32,596 nt of DNA from an uncultured Alphaproteobacteria bacterium (lineage in GTDB: Bacteria; Pseudomonadota; Alphaproteobacteria; HIMB59), in contig CABZUC010000007.1 of assembly GCA_902528805.1 (NCBI GenBank), positions 1 through 32,596 on the forward strand. The letters are read 5' to 3'. A program made the translations under genes and the position numbers. The notes beneath the pieces are model-generated. The model saw nothing but the letters and a program-made list of their open reading frames with translations. It ran no database searches and was not told the DNA's origin. This document shows positions 20,490 through 30,025 of the stretch, one piece after another (position 1 is the stretch's first letter; every line of letters starts with the position of its first letter).

Positions 20490-21022
20490 ACATATCAAAT
20501 AAAAACAAAACATTATTTGTTTTAATACTGATACTTGGCTTTATGCTGAGTTTAGTAATTTTTTCTGTCCCATTATATAAGCTTTTTTGTGACATAACTG
20601 GTTTTCAAGGCTTTAATAAAGAAGTTCAAATTCAAGAACAAAACGAAAATATTAATTCAGGAAAACTTGACATAAAAGTCATATTCTCAGCTCAGGTGAA
20701 TGATGGTTTGGACTGGATGTTTGAGGCACCACAAAAAATGAATATTACTGAGGGTGTTAAGTATGACGTAGTTTTTAAAGCTAAAAATAATACTAGCATT
20801 GAGTCCACTGGCACATCTATTTTTAATATTTTACCACCTAAAATTGGTCCATATTTGTTTAAAATAGAATGTTTTTGTTTTATAGATCAGACTATCCAGC
20901 CAAATGAAATTGTTTCGTTTCCTGTCACTTTTTATTTAGATCCCTTAATACTAGAAGATCCTGAGGCAAGTATGACAAAGAATGTCACTTTGTCATATAC
21001 CTTTTTTGAGAAAAAAGAATGA
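20486..21022 (+). CDS. ctaG: Cytochrome c oxidase assembly protein (Cox11 family)
   Basis: SVPLYKLFCDITGFQG, KIECFCFIDQTIQPNE (CFCF copper motif), FPVTFYLDPLI, VTLSYTFF. TTG start. Confidence 0.95.
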   Translation: MNISNKNKTLFVLILILGFMLSLVIFSVPLYKLFCDITGFQGFNKEVQIQEQNENINSGKLDIKVIFSAQVNDGLDWMFEAPQKMNITEGVKYDVVFKAKNNTSIESTGTSIFNILPPKIGPYLFKIECFCFIDQTIQPNEIVSFPVTFYLDPLILEDPEASMTKNVTLSYTFFEKKE

Positions 21023-21033
21023 AATATATTTAA

Positions 21034-21876
21034 ATGGTTGATTTAGTATTTAAAGACTCAGAAAAGAAACACAAATTCCACCTTGTCAATCCAAGTCCTT
21101 GGCCTATCGTTGGTGCTTTTTCAGCTCTTTTTTTAGTTTCCGGTGCTATTTTATATATGCACTATGAGATGATTTGGCCAATGTTAGCCGGTCTTTTTTT
21201 AATACTTTTTACTATGTTCATGTGGTGGAGAGATATCATTAAAGAAAGCACTTTCCTAAAAGTTCATAATTCAATTACGGAGATTGGTCTTAGGTGGGGG
21301 ATGGCTCTATTTATCACCTCAGAAGTTATGTTTTTTGTAGCTTTTTTTTGGGCTTTTTTTGATGCAAGTCTTTTGCCTAAAACATTTTTAGCTGAATACA
21401 AAGAAGTTTTTACTGGCACTCTTGGAATAGGAGTTTGGCCTCCAAAAGGAATTGAAACTTTCGATCCATTAGACATCCCATATTTAAATACTTTAATTTT
21501 ACTTCTATCAGGCACTACATGCACATGGGCTCACCATGAATTAAGAGAGGGCAATAATAAAGAGGCACTTAAAGGTTTATATTATACAGTTTTTTTGGGT
21601 TTCATATTTTCTCTTTTACAAGTATATGAATACCAACATGCAACTTTTGGTTTTACTGAGGGTATATATCCTTCAACCTTTTTCATGGCAACTGGTTTTC
21701 ATGGATTTCATGTTTTAATTGGTACTTTGTTTTTATTAGTATGTTTATTGAGAATAAGAAAAGGTCATTTAACCACAGAAAGACATTTTGGATTTGAAGC
21801 AGCTGCATGGTATTGGCATTTTGTCGATGTTGTTTGGTTATTTTTATACATTAGTATCTACTGGTGGGGAAAATAG
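21034..21876 (+). CDS. ctaE: Cytochrome c oxidase subunit III
   Basis: FHLVNPSPWPIVGAFSA, RWGMALFITSEVMFFVAFFWAFFDASL, WPPKGIETFDPLDIPYLNTLILLLSG, GFHGFHVLIGT, WYWHFVDVVWLFLYI. Confidence 0.98.
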   Translation: MVDLVFKDSEKKHKFHLVNPSPWPIVGAFSALFLVSGAILYMHYEMIWPMLAGLFLILFTMFMWWRDIIKESTFLKVHNSITEIGLRWGMALFITSEVMFFVAFFWAFFDASLLPKTFLAEYKEVFTGTLGIGVWPPKGIETFDPLDIPYLNTLILLLSGTTCTWAHHELREGNNKEALKGLYYTVFLGFIFSLLQVYEYQHATFGFTEGIYPSTFFMATGFHGFHVLIGTLFLLVCLLRIRKGHLTTERHFGFEAAAWYWHFVDVVWLFLYISIYWWGK

Positions 21877-21918
21877 ACCAAAAATTTTATTCACTCAAAT
21901 CACTTAAAATAACAATCT

Positions 21919-22590
21919 ATGAATAAGTCATCGTTAACATTTGTATTCATTAGTATTTCAATTCTAACTTTTATTTTAGGATCATGGCAATTATTTAGAC
22001 TTAATTGGAAAAATGATCTAATGGATAATATTAATAATTCAATTATTAATCCTAATCTGTTCTCTAATGATAATAAATACAATAATTTAGTTTCAGTAAA
22101 ATTAGACAAAAATTACACAATTTTAGATAAGCCAATCTTTATAGAGTCCAAAACATTCAAAGGAAAGCCAGGATATCACCTGATACTTCCCCTAAAATAT
22201 AATAACGAGATGTATAGTGTAATCAATTTTGGGTGGTTTAAAGATAAAGATTTTGATCAAGTCAAAAATATTATTAAAAAATATTTAGCTGTGAATAATG
22301 CAAAAGTTTATATAAGAGAATTCAATTCAGATAAGCCATTTTTTACTCCTGAGAATAATTTATTAAATAATACCTGGTATTCAGTTAATAAGAATGATTT
22401 TAACCAATTTTATAAATATGAATTTCCATCAAAATATTATTTTGTTTTACTAGATGATAGAATAACTAAATATAGTTTTAATCCTCTGGTATTTTTGAGA
22501 AATAATCATTTGAATTATTCAATAACTTGGTTTTTGTTAAGCTTGTCTAGTGTCATAATGCTGTTAATTATTAGGAAGAAATATGAATAA
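21919..22590 (+). CDS. SURF1 family cytochrome oxidase assembly protein
   Basis: N- and C-terminal TM helices, GSWQLFRLNWKNDLM, GKPGYHLILPL, VINFGWFKD, NNHLNYSITWFLLSLSSVIML. Follows ctaE. Confidence 0.9.
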   Translation: MNKSSLTFVFISISILTFILGSWQLFRLNWKNDLMDNINNSIINPNLFSNDNKYNNLVSVKLDKNYTILDKPIFIESKTFKGKPGYHLILPLKYNNEMYSVINFGWFKDKDFDQVKNIIKKYLAVNNAKVYIREFNSDKPFFTPENNLLNNTWYSVNKNDFNQFYKYEFPSKYYFVLLDDRITKYSFNPLVFLRNNHLNYSITWFLLSLSSVIMLLIIRKKYE

Positions 22591-24022
22591 ACTCAAAGAG
22601 TATTTTAAGAATTATTATGTCTTAAATGATGTCAGTGGAGTTTTATTTTGGGATAATGCCACTAATTTACCAAAAAAAAGCATCGACTCTAGATCTGAGC
22701 AAATGTCTATTTTATCTAAATTTACTGACACAATATTTAGGGGTGAGGAGGTTCAAGAAGAGTTAGAAAAAGCTGAAAATACAAAATTGACTGAAACAGA
22801 TAGTAAGTGTTTAAAATTAATGAAGAGTATTATCATAAAAGAAAATGCTATTGATCCAGATTTAAAATCTTTACTGATTAAAAAAAAATTAACTTGTGAA
22901 CATTTATGGAGAGAAGCTCGAACAAAAAATAATTGCTCAATAATTGAAAAAGACTTCAATGATTTATTAGATTTAGTGCATGAAGAGGCTAGTCAATTAT
23001 CTTATGCTACTAACTTAACACCTTATGACTCTCTAATTTCAAAATATGACATAGACTATGACTCAGTAAAGATTGACGAAGTTTTCTCTATTATTGATAA
23101 AGAAATAATACCTAATTATAAAAACATACAAAAAATTAAATCTCCTTTCATTTATAAATCAGATATTTCTGACGCAAAAATAATAAAAGAGATAAAAATA
23201 AAATTAGAACAACTCAACTTTGATTTTGACAGAGGAAGAATTGACCAATCTCATCATCCTTTTTGTGGGGGTGCCACAAATGATGTGCGGATAACAACAA
23301 GGTTTGAAGAAAATATATTAGAGTCCATATCAGCTTTGTTTCATGAGACAGGTCATGGCGTATATGAGCAAAATCGACCAATTCAATACCTTTATGAGCC
23401 ATTGGGTCAATCTCGGAGTTTAAGTGTACATGAAAGTCAATCCCTCTTCTTTGAAAATCATATCTTTAAATCGCAGACTTATTTTAAAATTATAAATACC
23501 ATTTTTGATAACTCTAAAGATTTGGAAAAATCGTTTTTAGAGCATTACCACACTGTTAGAATTAACCCAATTAGAGTTAGTGCTGACGAATTTTCTTATC
23601 CAATTCATGTATATATTAGGTATCAAATTGAGAAAGAAATATTCAAAAATAGAATTAAATTTAAAGACATTAAAGATTTATGGAATAAAAAATACCTAGA
23701 TCATTTAGAAATAGATCTAATCTCAGACTCAGAAGGAGTACTACAAGATATTCATTGGTATGAGGGAATATTTGGTTATTTTCCTACTTACGCTCTTGGT
23801 GCAATGATAGCCTCTCAAATCAAATATAATTGTCCCTTGTTTGACATTTTCTTGAAAAACCCTGATGAAGAAAATATTAAGCCATTAATTATATGGTTAA
23901 ATAATAATATTCATCAAAAAGCCTCTTTATATTCTTCTGATGAAATGTTACAAAGCATTTCTGGTGAAAAACTAAATTCAAAATATTATTTAGAGCATTT
24001 GGTTGGTAGATTTGTTAAATGA
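22583..24022 (+). CDS. Thermostable carboxypeptidase 1, M32 family metallopeptidase
   Basis: ALFHETGHGVYEQNRP (HExxH), SLSVHESQSLFFEN, HHPFCGGATNDVRITTRF, GVLQDIHWYEGIFGYFPTYALGAMIASQ. Confidence 0.95.
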   Translation: MNKLKEYFKNYYVLNDVSGVLFWDNATNLPKKSIDSRSEQMSILSKFTDTIFRGEEVQEELEKAENTKLTETDSKCLKLMKSIIIKENAIDPDLKSLLIKKKLTCEHLWREARTKNNCSIIEKDFNDLLDLVHEEASQLSYATNLTPYDSLISKYDIDYDSVKIDEVFSIIDKEIIPNYKNIQKIKSPFIYKSDISDAKIIKEIKIKLEQLNFDFDRGRIDQSHHPFCGGATNDVRITTRFEENILESISALFHETGHGVYEQNRPIQYLYEPLGQSRSLSVHESQSLFFENHIFKSQTYFKIINTIFDNSKDLEKSFLEHYHTVRINPIRVSADEFSYPIHVYIRYQIEKEIFKNRIKFKDIKDLWNKKYLDHLEIDLISDSEGVLQDIHWYEGIFGYFPTYALGAMIASQIKYNCPLFDIFLKNPDEENIKPLIIWLNNNIHQKASLYSSDEMLQSISGEKLNSKYYLEHLVGRFVK

Positions 24023-25371
24023 AATATATAAGCACAAGGAGTAACAAAACTGATTTTTCTGCTGAACAAGTTTTAAATTATGGCCTAGCACCAGATGGAG
24101 GACTCTTTATTCCAAAAGAAATTCCAAAACTCAGCATTGATCAAATTAATGCACTTAAAGGAAAAAATTATTTTGATATAGCAAATTTTATTCTATCACC
24201 TTTTTTATTAGATTTATTTGATTCTAAAACAATTAATAAGATAATTCACGAGGCCTATAGTAAATTTGATCCAGAAATCGTCTCAGTATCAAATATAGGA
24301 GACAATGAATTATTAAATTTATTTCATGGTCCGACATTAGCTTTTAAAGATTATGCTATGTGCTTGTTGGCAAAAATATATGAGTACTATTTAAAAAAAG
24401 TAGATAAAAAATTATTATTAATTGGCGCAACTTCTGGAGACACTGGTTCTGCAGCGATTCAAGCTTTTAAAGGTATTGATAACATTAGTATTTTTATACT
24501 TCATCCTAATAATTCCACATCTCTTTTTCAAAGAAAACAAATGACTACAAGTGGAGCAAATAATGTTTTTAATATTGCCTTAAATGGAAATTTTGATGAT
24601 TGTCAAAATTTAGTAAAAAAACTTTTTAAAGATAAAAATTTAAACGAAACTTTTAGTTTTACTGCTGTGAATTCAATTAATTGGTTCAGGGTATTACCAC
24701 AATCTATCTATTATGCTTGGTCATATCTAAATTGTAATATTGATAACTTTGTAGTGCCAAGTGGAAATTTTGGAAATATATATTCTGCTTACTTACTTAA
24801 GTCTATGGGATTTCCTATAAATAAATTAATTGTTGCAACAAATGAGAATAATATCTTACACCGAATTATAAGTAATAATGATCTACATCTCTATAATGTT
24901 GTAAAAACTAATAGCCCTAGCATGGATATAACTATATCAAGTAATTTTGAAAGGCTCTTAGCTGAGTTTCTTGGACCTGACTCAACTAAAGAACTATTTC
25001 AAAATATTTCAAATAATGAACATAATAAAAAATTAGATAGCTCTATACATAATTTATTATCAAAGAATTTTTTATCAGAAAATGCAACCTCTGAAGAAGT
25101 TGAAAATCAAATTAAAAACACTTATGAAAATTACAATATTTTATTGGACCCTCACACGGCAGTAGGTGTAGTATGTGCTGAGAAATTAAATCTTAAAAAA
25201 GTAATGTGTTTAGCCTGCGCTCATCCTGTAAAGTTTCAAGAAACTGTTCAAAAAGTATTGGGCAATAATATCAACTACAATAAAAATATAGAATTTTTAA
25301 ATAAAGAAAAATTTGAAATTTTAGATAACAATTATGAAGTGTTAGGGAATTATATTAAATTAAATGCCTAA
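24019..25371 (+). CDS. thrC: Threonine synthase
   Basis: MKYISTRSNKTDFSAEQVLNYGLAPDGGLFIP, FHGPTLAFKDYA (PLP Lys), GATSGDTGSAAIQAFKG, VPSGNFGNIYSAYLLKSMG. Confidence 0.97.
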   Translation: MKYISTRSNKTDFSAEQVLNYGLAPDGGLFIPKEIPKLSIDQINALKGKNYFDIANFILSPFLLDLFDSKTINKIIHEAYSKFDPEIVSVSNIGDNELLNLFHGPTLAFKDYAMCLLAKIYEYYLKKVDKKLLLIGATSGDTGSAAIQAFKGIDNISIFILHPNNSTSLFQRKQMTTSGANNVFNIALNGNFDDCQNLVKKLFKDKNLNETFSFTAVNSINWFRVLPQSIYYAWSYLNCNIDNFVVPSGNFGNIYSAYLLKSMGFPINKLIVATNENNILHRIISNNDLHLYNVVKTNSPSMDITISSNFERLLAEFLGPDSTKELFQNISNNEHNKKLDSSIHNLLSKNFLSENATSEEVENQIKNTYENYNILLDPHTAVGVVCAEKLNLKKVMCLACAHPVKFQETVQKVLGNNINYNKNIEFLNKEKFEILDNNYEVLGNYIKLNA

Positions 25372-26617
25372 TATTCACAAATTAAATAATGGGATGACGC
25401 TCATAACGGACCATGTGAATACCGTAGAAACAGTTAGTGTGGGTATGTGGAATAAGGTAGGGGCTAGAAATGAACGCAAAGAGATTAATGGTGTCGCACA
25501 TTTATTGGAACATATGGCTTTTAAAGGAACTAAAAATAGATCTGCAGCTCAAATAGCGAAAGAAGTAGAATTGGTAGGAAATTCTCACAATGCATATACA
25601 TCAAGAGAAATTACTGCTTATTACATGAGTGGCTTAAAAGAAAACGTTGAATTATCAATAGACGTTATTAGTGATATATTACAATTTTCAACTTTTGACT
25701 CTAAAGAACTTGATAAAGAAAGAGGTGTGATACTTCAAGAAATTGGAATGTATGCCGATGAACCAGACAGTATTGTGGGTGATAAATTTGATGAGTTAGC
25801 ATATCCAGATCAACCCATGGGAAGATCAATTCTAGGTACTGCTGATATTATAAAGTCCATATCAAGAGACGAAGTAGAGGGTTTCATGAAAGGTTTTTAC
25901 AATCCTAAAAAAATGGTTTTTTCAGTATCTGGAAATTTTGAAGAGGAGAAAGTTATTAAACTTGTTGAAGATAAATTTCAAAACCTACCTCAAGGCAACG
26001 ACGATTATATTCCTAAATCATCATATTCAGGTGGGGAATACCGAGAGGAGAAAAATTTAGAGCAGGTTAAATTATTACTTGGTTTTGAGGGAGTAGATAT
26101 TCACTCTGATCTATATTATGCTACAAGAGTCTACTCAACACTTCTTGGATCAGGTATGTCTTCAAGACTATTCCAAGAAATTCGTGAAAAAAGAGGTTTA
26201 GTTTATAGTATTTATAGTAGTGGTGATTTTTTTTCCGACTCTGGTATTTTTTATGTCTATGCAGGAACCGGTCAAAAGGAAGTAAATGAATTAATCCCTG
26301 TCCTTTGTGATCAATTAAATATTGATGCCACTACCTTTACACAAGAGGAATTAACGAAGACTAAAGCAAAATTTAAAGTAGGTATCCTAAAAGGAGAGGA
26401 GAGCATCTCCTCAAGGTGTAGATCTAATGCATCTAATTATCTAATGCATAATAAGATTAGGTCTCCTGAGGAGTTTATTTCAAAAATTGACTCTGTCCAA
26501 TTAGAGGACCTTGAAAAGGCCAGAAAGAATATACTTGACTCAAATTTAACAGTTTCATCCATAGGACCCATTGAGCACCTTGAAACTGCTGATTTAATTA
26601 AACGAAGACTCAGTTAG
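25364..26617 (+). CDS. M16 family zinc peptidase (mitochondrial-processing-peptidase-like)
   Basis: GVAHLLEHMAFKGTKNRSA (HxxEH), SREITAYYMSGLKENV, GSGMSSRLFQEIREKRGLVYSIYS. Confidence 0.95.
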   Translation: MPNIHKLNNGMTLITDHVNTVETVSVGMWNKVGARNERKEINGVAHLLEHMAFKGTKNRSAAQIAKEVELVGNSHNAYTSREITAYYMSGLKENVELSIDVISDILQFSTFDSKELDKERGVILQEIGMYADEPDSIVGDKFDELAYPDQPMGRSILGTADIIKSISRDEVEGFMKGFYNPKKMVFSVSGNFEEEKVIKLVEDKFQNLPQGNDDYIPKSSYSGGEYREEKNLEQVKLLLGFEGVDIHSDLYYATRVYSTLLGSGMSSRLFQEIREKRGLVYSIYSSGDFFSDSGIFYVYAGTGQKEVNELIPVLCDQLNIDATTFTQEELTKTKAKFKVGILKGEESISSRCRSNASNYLMHNKIRSPEEFISKIDSVQLEDLEKARKNILDSNLTVSSIGPIEHLETADLIKRRLS

Positions 26618-27037
26618 AGTTTCAGCTGCGTGTCTAGCAAGTTGATCAACTTGGTTATTAAACTCATCGACATTATGTGCCTTCACCCAACTCCAAATTA
26701 TATTTTTACTTACGTTTAGTTTATCTAATCTCTCCCAAAGTTCTCTATTTTTAACTGCCTTTTTAGTCGATGTCTTCCAGTTATTTCTTTTCCAGTTGAG
26801 TATCCAATTGGTTATACCCTGTCTTACATAATTACTATCAGTATTTAGATTTATGTCGTTATATTTACCAAGAAATTCTATTGCCTTAATTGCTGCCATT
26901 AGTTCCATTTGATTATTTGTGGTATTTCTTTCAAAACCAGCTCTGTAACTAATATCTTTTTCATTAATAACAACAAATGCCCAACCACCATTACCAGGAT
27001 TACCAATACAAGAGCCGTCTGTGTATACTTTAATCAA
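26594..27037 (-). CDS. rnhA: Ribonuclease HI
   Basis: VYTDGSCIGNPGNGGWAFV, TTNNQMELMAAIKAIE, LNTDSNYVRQGITNWILNWKRNNWKT, WVKAHNVDEFNNQVDQLARHAA. TTG start overlapping the thrB stop. Confidence 0.97.
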   Translation of the reverse strand: MIKVYTDGSCIGNPGNGGWAFVVINEKDISYRAGFERNTTNNQMELMAAIKAIEFLGKYNDINLNTDSNYVRQGITNWILNWKRNNWKTSTKKAVKNRELWERLDKLNVSKNIIWSWVKAHNVDEFNNQVDQLARHAAETLTESSFN

Positions 27038-27975
27038 AAAAAGTCCTGTAAATTATTTTTTTCATGAAATTTAAATATTTCAAAAAATTCTATAGGGTTT
27101 TTATGTTTAACATTACCTTCAACATTAAAATTTAAGTCATAGATTCTTGTTAAGAAAAAACGAATAGCACTTACTTTTAAGTAAAAATTAAAATTATTTT
27201 TTTCTTCTATAGTTAATTCATATTCTTTTTCATATGATCTTAAGAATTTTTTGAAATCCTCTTCTTGAAATTGGTTATTAAAAAAAAACCATGCATTTAC
27301 AAATGTTGCCAAATCATAAATTACAGTGTCTGTACAAGAAAAAAAGAAGTCGATAAATCCTGAAACTTCATTATCAATAAAAAATATATTATCTTTGAAC
27401 AAATCTGCATGAATATTAATTCTTCTTAAATTTTTTGGAAAACCATCACTCAATTTATTAATATTGCTCAAAATATATTTATATTCACTAAGATTTATTT
27501 TTGACTCCTTTTGCAAAAATTGATTAGTTATGAGTTTCCATGAGGGTAATAACATCATGTTTTCTCTAAACAGTTCCTTGTTATCTCCAGATTGATGTAA
27601 TTTTGCAATCGATTTTCCTAATGAAACCAGTTGCGCCTGATTGGGTCTTATTACTGGTTTGCCTTCAATAAAACTATAAATACAGCAAGATCTCCCTTTA
27701 ACTTTAAATAAGTTTTCATTATTCAAAGACAAACTTAGAGGGCAAGACACTCCATTGTCATGAAATAATTTCATCAAATTATTAAAGTATGGTAGGTCCT
27801 CTTCTTTGGTTCTTTTTTCAAACAGAGTTAATATAAATTTTTTCTCATTATTTAAATGAACTAAATAATTTGTGTTTTCTACACCTTCTTTTATACCCTC
27901 AAAATTAGTTATCTTCCCTATAGGGAGGAACAGTTCTTGTGCCTCAGAAAGAGATATTTGAGTATAAACTGCCAT
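27034..27975 (-). CDS. thrB: Homoserine kinase (APH-fold ThrB type)
   Basis: MAVYTQISLSEAQELF, EGIKEGVENTNYLVHL, INIHADLFKDNIFFIDNEVSGFIDFFFSCTDTVIYDLATFVNAWFF. Confidence 0.93.
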   Translation of the reverse strand: MAVYTQISLSEAQELFLPIGKITNFEGIKEGVENTNYLVHLNNEKKFILTLFEKRTKEEDLPYFNNLMKLFHDNGVSCPLSLSLNNENLFKVKGRSCCIYSFIEGKPVIRPNQAQLVSLGKSIAKLHQSGDNKELFRENMMLLPSWKLITNQFLQKESKINLSEYKYILSNINKLSDGFPKNLRRINIHADLFKDNIFFIDNEVSGFIDFFFSCTDTVIYDLATFVNAWFFFNNQFQEEDFKKFLRSYEKEYELTIEEKNNFNFYLKVSAIRFFLTRIYDLNFNVEGNVKHKNPIEFFEIFKFHEKNNLQDFF

Positions 27976-28016
27976 TTGTATTTAACTTTAATGATAATAA
28001 TCTGATTGAAAAGATA

Positions 28017-28028
28017 CTTATTATAAGT
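28017..28028 (-). promoter_or_regulatory. Candidate thrB-rnhA promoter -10 within a palindrome
   Basis: The minus strand reads ACTTATAATAAGT, with a perfect TATAAT inside a 6+1+6 inverted repeat, 41-53 bp upstream of the thrB start. No good TTGACA-like -35 was seen. Confidence 0.35.
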
Positions 28029-28046
28029 CTGCGAGATTTTATGTAA

Positions 28047-28532
28047 TTAGTTGATTGATTTAAGATCAGCAACGCTTTTGTTAAGCATTCTTGCTTTATT
28101 ATCATCTGATATTTCAGAGAAATAATTAAAAATTAATTTATTAAGCTCAATTGATGCTTGATTTTTAATTGATTGTACAGCAGATAGCTCTAATTGTTTT
28201 ATTCTATCAATTGAATTTTTTTCTTTTGATTGAATAGTTAGAGTAGTTTTATCAATTATATTTTTTGAGATAGACTTAGACTGTTTTTTTGCATTTACAA
28301 TAATTTCATCAATCTTATTTGATAAATCCTCTGTTTGTTTTTCTGCATCTTTTAATTTAGCTTCAGCTTCCGTAAAGGACTCTAAAGATTTATTGATATT
28401 TTCTTTTATTTCAGCAATTTTTGAGTCCAAGCCACCAATCATCATACTTTTAAATGGCTTAATCATTAAAATTATAAATGTGATAAAAGAGATTAATAAC
28501 CAAAACTTAGGATCTTGAAATAAATAACTCAT
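28047..28532 (-). CDS. atpF: F0F1 ATP synthase subunit b
   Basis: N-terminal TM segment, then a long coiled coil. Last of an atpI-B-E-b'-b order typical of alphaproteobacteria. Confidence 0.9.
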   Translation of the reverse strand: MSYLFQDPKFWLLISFITFIILMIKPFKSMMIGGLDSKIAEIKENINKSLESFTEAEAKLKDAEKQTEDLSNKIDEIIVNAKKQSKSISKNIIDKTTLTIQSKEKNSIDRIKQLELSAVQSIKNQASIELNKLIFNYFSEISDDNKARMLNKSVADLKSIN

Positions 28533-28990
28533 TATAAATTTATATTTCCTTTTTCTATATTGGTTACTTTCGAGATAAAGTCTGTAGCTGAGTCTTTTAA
28601 TTGAGTGTTTAATTCAGATAATGCATCTTCCTTTTCTTTCTGTACTCTAGTTTCGGTGAGCTTAATCTCTTGCTGAATCTTTTCCTCAGTCGCTTTAAGT
28701 AACCTCTCGCTTTCATGCAAAGCTTCATCTTTAGCATCATTTATTATCTGTGATGCTTGGTTCTTAGCTTCAGTAAGTTTTGCCTCATAGTTTTCAATTA
28801 TTGACTCAGCTTTTTTGATTAATTCATCTTGTTTCGAGATATGTGATCTAACAAAATCATCTCTTTTGTTCAAAAAAGCTCTAATTTTAGGAAGTGTTAT
28901 GTATGTTAGTACTGAAAACAGTATTACAAAAAATACACCCAGCCAAAAAAGCTGAGAAATAAAAAATTCTACTTGCTCTAATTGAGGCAT
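28532..28990 (-). CDS. atpG: F0F1 ATP synthase subunit b'
   Basis: MPQLEQVEFFISQLFWLGVFFVILFSVLTYITLPKIRAFLNKRDD followed by a coiled coil. Located directly after atpE. Confidence 0.92.
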   Translation of the reverse strand: MPQLEQVEFFISQLFWLGVFFVILFSVLTYITLPKIRAFLNKRDDFVRSHISKQDELIKKAESIIENYEAKLTEAKNQASQIINDAKDEALHESERLLKATEEKIQQEIKLTETRVQKEKEDALSELNTQLKDSATDFISKVTNIEKGNINL

Positions 28991-29006
28991 AAGTTACTCA
29001 ATCTCC

Positions 29007-29234
29007 TTAGGAAAATAATATTACTAAGGCTATAACTAATGCGAATAAAGCAATAGCTTCAACAAGGGCAAAACCCAACATTGTCATGGTAAAGACTTCA
29101 TTTCTTGCAGCTGGGTTTCTTCCAACAGCTGTAATAAATGCAGCAAAAACATTACCAATACCAATACCAGCACCGATCACACCAATCACGGCTAAACCTG
29201 CACCTAAATATTTAAGTCCTTCAACTAGTTCCAT
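29007..29234 (-). CDS. atpE: F0F1 ATP synthase subunit c
   Basis: 75 aa, GLKYLGAGLAVIGVIGAGIGIGNVF, VGRNPAARNEV, GFALVEAIALFALVIALVILF. Strong Shine-Dalgarno (AAGGAGG) about 4 nt upstream. Confidence 0.98.
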   Translation of the reverse strand: MELVEGLKYLGAGLAVIGVIGAGIGIGNVFAAFITAVGRNPAARNEVFTMTMLGFALVEAIALFALVIALVILFS

Positions 29235-29254
29235 ATTTACCTCCTTATGTACAT

Positions 29255-30007
29255 CTAGTGTAAGTGTAAAGCGTCGTTAATATACAAACATGTTAATATC
29301 GCAAAGACATATGCTTGCAAAAATGCTATCAGTATTTCTAAACCTGTTAAGGCAATTATAAATACTAATGGCAGAATTCCAAAAATTCCTAAAGCAGATA
29401 CAAAACCTGCAAAAACTTTTAATAAAGTATGACCAGCAAGCATATTAGCAAAGAGTCGAACAGATAAACTTATAGGTCTAGATAAGTAAGAAATTATTTC
29501 TATTGGTATAAGGAGAGGGAGCATATAAATAGGTAAACCAGGAATTACAAAGAAGCTAAAAAACTTCACTCCATGTTTTACAAAACCTAAAATAGTAACA
29601 AAAATAAAAACACCCATGGCAAGTGCAAGTGTAACAATAATATGGCTAGTAAAGGTAAAACTATAGGGGATCATTCCAAAAAGATTACCAAAGAGAATGA
29701 ACATAAATAAAGTAAATACTAAGGAAAAGTACTTCTTCCCCTCTTTGCCGACTGTGTCATTTAGCAAACTATTAATAAAACTAAATCCTAGTTCTGCTGC
29801 AACTTGCATCCTAGACGGGTAAAGATCACTTACAGAGTTTGTTTTTTTTGATTTTAAAAAAGGTGCAGTAAAAAATATCAGTATAAATGCAGTCGTTACA
29901 GTCATCCATAAAGCCGAATTGGTAAATGAAATATCTAATCCAAACAGATTAATGTCTATAATTGGTTGAATTTCAAACTGTTTAAGGGGACTTTCGCCTT
30001 TGGCCAT
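29255..30007 (-). CDS. atpB: F0F1 ATP synthase subunit a
   Basis: SPLKQFEIQPI, FGNLFGMIPYSFTFTSHI, PIEIISYLSRPISLSVRLFANMLAGHTLLKVFAGF, LEILIAFLQAYVFAILTCLYINDA. Confidence 0.98.
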   Translation of the reverse strand: MAKGESPLKQFEIQPIIDINLFGLDISFTNSALWMTVTTAFILIFFTAPFLKSKKTNSVSDLYPSRMQVAAELGFSFINSLLNDTVGKEGKKYFSLVFTLFMFILFGNLFGMIPYSFTFTSHIIVTLALAMGVFIFVTILGFVKHGVKFFSFFVIPGLPIYMLPLLIPIEIISYLSRPISLSVRLFANMLAGHTLLKVFAGFVSALGIFGILPLVFIIALTGLEILIAFLQAYVFAILTCLYINDALHLH

Positions 30008-30025
30008 GAAGGTAATAAAACAGAT

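Noticed and set aside
26395-26475. GAGGAGA...TCTCCTC, CTCCTGAGGAG and repeated TCTAATGCAT inside the M16 gene
   Set aside because: Short repeats in-frame within a conserved gene, explainable by repeated Glu/Ser/Asn codons; no evidence of a mobile or regulatory element.
29086-29280. 64-aa plus-strand ORF antisense to atpE
   Set aside because: Mirror of the conserved c-subunit sequence; no motif.
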